Assembly (NCBI GenBank): GCA_022600195.1
Contig: JAHZKX010000038.1
Location: 1 to 47,483, forward strand
Direction of reading: 5' to 3'
Source of the DNA: Planctomycetota bacterium
Lineage (GTDB): Bacteria > Planctomycetota > Planctomycetia > Planctomycetales > Planctomycetaceae
Length of the DNA stretch: 47,483 nucleotides
Shown one piece after another: positions 44,629-47,483 of the stretch. Positions within the stretch are counted from its first letter, which is position 1. Every line of letters starts with the position of its first letter. Below the pieces are notes generated by a model, which was not told the origin of the DNA, did not search any database, and saw nothing but the letters and a program-made list of their open reading frames with translations. A program made the translations under genes and the position numbers.

Positions 44629-44673
44629 CGTATTCATCTCATTCATCCGGGAAGTCTGGTTCCTTCCCTGCTC

Positions 44674-46050
44674 TCACGATGACATTTTGATTTCGTAACC
44701 CTTGCGGTTTTCGCGTGAGAGGAACGAATTGGCCTGATCGTCGCCGATGATTTCTCGCTTGACGGGATCCCACTTGAGTCCACGATCGAGACGCATGGCG
44801 ATGTTGGAGAGGTGGCAGATCTCCAGCATGCGGTTATGCGACCAGACGTCGGAAATGGGTTGCTTGCGGGAGTTCATGGCCTCGATGAAGTTGGCGGTGT
44901 GGTTCGCACTGACTTTGCCGCCGTAAACTTCTTCGATGGCTCCTTCGGGCAGTGGTTTGTCCTTGAGTTCCTCAACGGGCTTGCCAGTGATCTTGCCCCG
45001 GTTGACAAAGAACCGACCTTTGGTGCCTTCGAAGAGGATGCCGTTATCACCTTCGCTGGTAATGATCATCTCGACGTTATTGGGCATGTCGACACCGATT
45101 TTGAAGCTGGTGGCGGCGTTGTACTGATCGTGCACCGTAGGCTGTCCGTCCTTGTATTTTACCGGCAACGAAAATTCGAGCGGTGTGACTTTGCTCGGCC
45201 CCGTATCGCTGGCACCAATGGCCCAGCAGGCAATGTCGACGTGATGCGCGCCCCAGTCTGTTAGTTTTCCGCCGGAGTACTCGTGCCAGTTGCGGAAGGC
45301 GTAGTGACAATTACTGTAGAGAGGAACGCCGCCACCATAACCTTTGCGCATTTCGGGCAGAGCCCGGTAATCTACTTTTGGTGCGGGTCCGAGCCAGAAT
45401 TCCCAGTCGAGTTCTTTGGGTACAGAAGTTACTGGAATGACGGGTGAAGCATCCATTCCATTGATGCCGCAGGTTACTTTTTTGACCGTGCCGATGCGTC
45501 CGTCTTTCACCAGGGCGACGGCTTGCAGGAATCGTTGTCCCGATTCTGATCGCTGCATGGTGCCTACCTGAAAGACACGGCCGGTTTCCTTGACGACTTT
45601 TTCAATCAGCTTGCCTTCATCAATGGTCAGCGTCAACGGTTTTTCACAGTAGACATCTTTTCCGGCGTACATCGCTTCGACGGCGATCTTTGTGTGCCAA
45701 TGATCGGGTGTGGCGATCATGACGGCATCAATGTCTTTTCGGTCGAGGACTTTCCGATAGTCTTTGTAGGCGTCTGGCTTTTTATCCTGTTTCTTTTTTG
45801 TTTTTTCTACGTTTTCCGCGAGGACGTTCGCATCGACGTCGGCGAGTGCCGCGAAATCAGCAAATTGAAATGACTTCGAAGTAATCGCCCAACCCTGGTT
45901 TCGCAGGCCGATGGTCGCAAAGACCGGGCGGTCGTTAGGTGACTGATAACCAAACGCGCGATTCGCTGAGGGACTAAAAACAGTGGCAGCCCCTGCGAAG
46001 GCCACACTCTGGAGAAAACGACGGCGCGTTGTTTGTTGCGATATTGACAT
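44674..46050 (-). CDS. Tat-exported Gfo/Idh/MocA-family oxidoreductase
   Basis: This protein of about 458 aa carries a twin-arginine signal (TRRRFLQSVAFAGAATVFS). The dinucleotide part includes ATIGLRNQGWAI, ADVDANVL and the motifs VMIATPDHWH and VYCEKPLT. The substrate domain contains DWGAHHVDIACWA. Tat export lets it be transported folded with NAD(P) bound, as in glucose-fructose oxidoreductase; the substrate is unknown. Two starts are possible; ATG 46050 is preferred because AGAGGAT precedes it, and the frame from 46086 has no ribosome-binding site. Many planctomycete genomes have dozens of such proteins. The terminator at 44589-44628 closes the gene. Confidence 0.85.
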   Translation of the reverse strand: MSISQQTTRRRFLQSVAFAGAATVFSPSANRAFGYQSPNDRPVFATIGLRNQGWAITSKSFQFADFAALADVDANVLAENVEKTKKKQDKKPDAYKDYRKVLDRKDIDAVMIATPDHWHTKIAVEAMYAGKDVYCEKPLTLTIDEGKLIEKVVKETGRVFQVGTMQRSESGQRFLQAVALVKDGRIGTVKKVTCGINGMDASPVIPVTSVPKELDWEFWLGPAPKVDYRALPEMRKGYGGGVPLYSNCHYAFRNWHEYSGGKLTDWGAHHVDIACWAIGASDTGPSKVTPLEFSLPVKYKDGQPTVHDQYNAATSFKIGVDMPNNVEMIITSEGDNGILFEGTKGRFFVNRGKITGKPVEELKDKPLPEGAIEEVYGGKVSANHTANFIEAMNSRKQPISDVWSHNRMLEICHLSNIAMRLDRGLKWDPVKREIIGDDQANSFLSRENRKGYEIKMSS

Positions 46051-46128
46051 AGGGCGAAATCCTCTTGGAGAAAAATCATTAGACATAAAAAAACGGTCAG
46101 TAAATGCTGGCTAACAGCGTTTTGCAAC

Positions 46129-46152
46129 TCTTATCCGTCATCTTATCCGTCA
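46129..46152. repeat. 12-bp tandem duplication
   Basis: TCTTATCCGTCA occurs twice in direct succession (46129-46140, 46141-46152) about 80 bp upstream of the exported oxidoreductase. It is a simple duplication, possibly altering promoter spacing. Confidence 0.6.
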
Positions 46153-46180
46153 TCAGAACGGTGCCTGTTTGGATCATAAA

Positions 46181-46216
46181 TTGTACACAACATCTCCCCC
46201 TGAGTACACTGTACAA
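46181..46216. promoter_or_regulatory. Candidate operator
   Basis: TTGTACA (46181-46187) is mirrored by TGTACAA (46210-46216); the second also contains the 11-bp palindrome GTACA-C-TGTAC (46204-46214). It lies in the region upstream of the exported Gfo/Idh gene. The regulator is not known. Confidence 0.4.
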
Positions 46217-46356
46217 GAGGCTTTCGAGAAGCGTGGTATTTGCATCCCAGTGCATCTACTGATGCGTTCATTGGATTCGTTCAGGATTATCAGATACTTT
46301 GGCAACGTATTCTACAACGAGACATTAAGCATCTGATCTGATCGTGCTCTATATTA

Positions 46357-47343
46357 TTAAGGCAGGATATAATTCATCCAGCTATTCATACGAAGTTCAA
46401 CACGGCGGATAACGTGTGTCATTTTCGAATGCTCTGTGTATATGGCCGCCGATCCAATAGCACCGCCGGGAAGCTTGGCAACATCGATCTGTGGATCATC
46501 CAGAACGAGAACCACGCCGTAACCTGCTGTTCGCGCGCAGTGGCATCCGAGTCTTCCAACACACCCGAAGCTTGAATCTGGCCTGTGGCATTCATATTCA
46601 GTACCGCTTCCACTTTGGCGGAAATCGTGCGTCCCGGATAGAGCTTGAATGCGATTTCAGCAGACTGACCGGGCTGAATGTGCCTGAGTTGATACTGTCG
46701 GATGCCGACAATGACCCGCGTTCGCTCTTTCTCGACATAGGCCATCCAGCTCCGCATGGGAAGTGCTGTGACACGCTGCCCTTCCCTGAGACTCAATTGC
46801 ATCACATAACCATCGGCTGGTGCTCTGACGGTTGTCCAATCAAGTTTGAGTTTTGCAGTATTGAGCTGTTGATGGATCTGCGCTACTGCCGTGTTTTCTC
46901 CATTGATGGTTGACTCCACGGCGAATTGTGCCTTGGCCTCTTTGGCCTGCGCCATAATTAAATCTTCCTGAGCCTGAATGACGATGGTGTTTACCCCGCC
47001 GATCCTGGAATCGTACTTGATTTGAGTTTGTTCGCGTTTTGCTTTCTCTGTATCAAGGTTTGCTTTGGCCGCATCGAGATTACGTTGCTCGGTATCCAAT
47101 TGACTTTGGGTGACCGCCGACTTGGCAAACAGTTTGGTGGTACGGTCAAAATTAGCCTGACTCAAAGCATACTGTGCTTCGTACTTGGCGACCGAGACGT
47201 TAGCGGCTTCCAGCTCGACGCGCATGACTTCTACTTTTTGTTTCGCTTCCAGGACCGCCGCCCTCGATTGTTCCACTTCTGCTTTTGCGGATGAGAGCGC
47301 TGCTGGTAGCGATTTTGCTATCTGCTGCGCTTCTTTGAGTGCC
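46357..47343 (-). pseudogene. Broken HlyD/EmrA-type periplasmic adaptor gene
   Basis: The frame codes for the coiled-coil hairpin (AAVLEAKQKVEVMRVELEAANVSVAKYEAQY...FAKSAVTQSQLDTEQRNLDAAKANLDTEKAKREQ) and the barrel part (LDWTTVRAPADGYVMQLSLREGQRVTALPMRSWMAYVEKERTRVIVGIRQYQLRHIQPGQSAEIAF). These are normal for HlyD-type adaptors of efflux pumps. Near 46515 the conserved frame shifts by one base: in the next frame it reads VLVLDDPQIDVAKLPGGAIGSAAIYTEHSKMTHVIRRVELRMNSWMNYILP and stops at TAA 46357-46359. The main frame instead continues to 46419. At the other end the N-terminal membrane helix and first lipoyl half are missing, the sequence from 47344 being unrelated. It is therefore a truncated and frameshifted relic. 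Confidence 0.8.
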
Positions 47344-47483
47344 TGTAAACACCGGTCAGAAAACGTAGCGCCTGCCGGTCGAAAAACGTAGCGCTGGTTA
47401 TGGAAAGATTCGTCCGATGTGTGGCTTGGAGATTCGGACGAAGATTTGGTCCTTATCTTACTTCGTCTCGTTTGACTTCCTGC
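47344..47483. mobile_element. Probable insertion-sequence end with 20-bp tandem repeats
   Basis: The sequence that replaces the HlyD N-terminus begins TGTAAACACC. It then carries CCGGTCAGAAAACGTAGCGC (47352-47371) and CCGGTCGAAAAACGTAGCGC (47375-47394), a 23-bp period with 18 of 20 bases alike. Next comes a 9-bp inverted repeat, TTCGTCCGA/TCGGACGAA (47409-47442). A TG terminus plus tandem ~20-bp repeats is what IS21-type ends look like. No transposase is visible because the window ends; a short plus-strand frame from 47400 is open to the edge. Confidence 0.5.

Overview
The window looks like the chromosome of a planctomycete, most likely a Gimesia-type member of the Planctomycetaceae. The evidence is the gene content. 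It has a DUF1549/DUF1553 protein with a CAQCH heme-type motif, two Tat-exported DUF1501 proteins, two formylglycine-type sulfatases, a Tat-exported Gfo/Idh oxidoreductase, a PQQ-like propeller protein, a leucine-rich-repeat lipoprotein and a fused AroD-AroE enzyme. The genus is an inference from these hallmarks; no rRNA or tRNA gene was seen.

Layout. 1-2.8 kb: a WecA/MraY-type sugar-phosphate transferase, then a Trm112-like protein followed by an exported SAM methyltransferase. 2.9-7.9 kb: a GntR/FCD regulator and a TIM-barrel isomerase on the minus strand face a Gfo/Idh dehydrogenase plus a class III aminotransferase on the plus strand. A 16-bp palindrome lies on the predicted promoter between them, which looks like a self-contained regulated catabolic unit of unknown substrate. 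7.9-11.5 kb: a TPR lipoprotein, an AAA+ ATPase with a winged-helix N-terminus and a small exported protein. 12.1-15.2 kb: the Tex RNA-binding protein and an RNA 2',3'-cyclic phosphodiesterase. 15.2-17.5 kb: an EamA transporter, then hisH-hisA. 17.9-21.2 kb: an aroDE-aroK-prepilin peptidase operon. 21.4-22.8 kb: an SRPBCC-ArsR pair with a clear GTTAC operator array, then DinB.

22.9-31.1 kb is accessory, planctomycete-typical DNA on the minus strand: a DUF1080-like protein, a DUF2262-like protein, a DUF1501 protein, and a tightly coupled DUF1549/1553-DUF1501-HEAT operon. 31.5-37.7 kb: a LolA-like exported protein, a GH63-type glucosidase, an LRR lipoprotein and a two-TM protein. 37.7-42.2 kb: two sulfatases divergent from a sialidase-like Asp-box protein, separated by a 111-bp nested inverted repeat. 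42.3-46.1 kb: an MddA-like methanethiol methyltransferase, a PQQ-like propeller protein and an exported Gfo/Idh protein. 46.4-47.5 kb: a broken HlyD adaptor gene with a C-terminal frameshift. Its N-terminal half is replaced by what looks like an insertion-sequence end carrying 20-bp tandem repeats.

How parts fit. The sulfatases, sialidase-like protein, GH63 enzyme and exported oxidoreductase point to degradation of sulfated or complex glycans outside the cytoplasm. The shikimate and histidine genes are housekeeping. The most promising candidates for something undescribed are the GntR-controlled isomerase/dehydrogenase/aminotransferase unit, the TPR-AAA-exported protein unit, and the structured intergenic elements at 32.8 and 40.8 kb.
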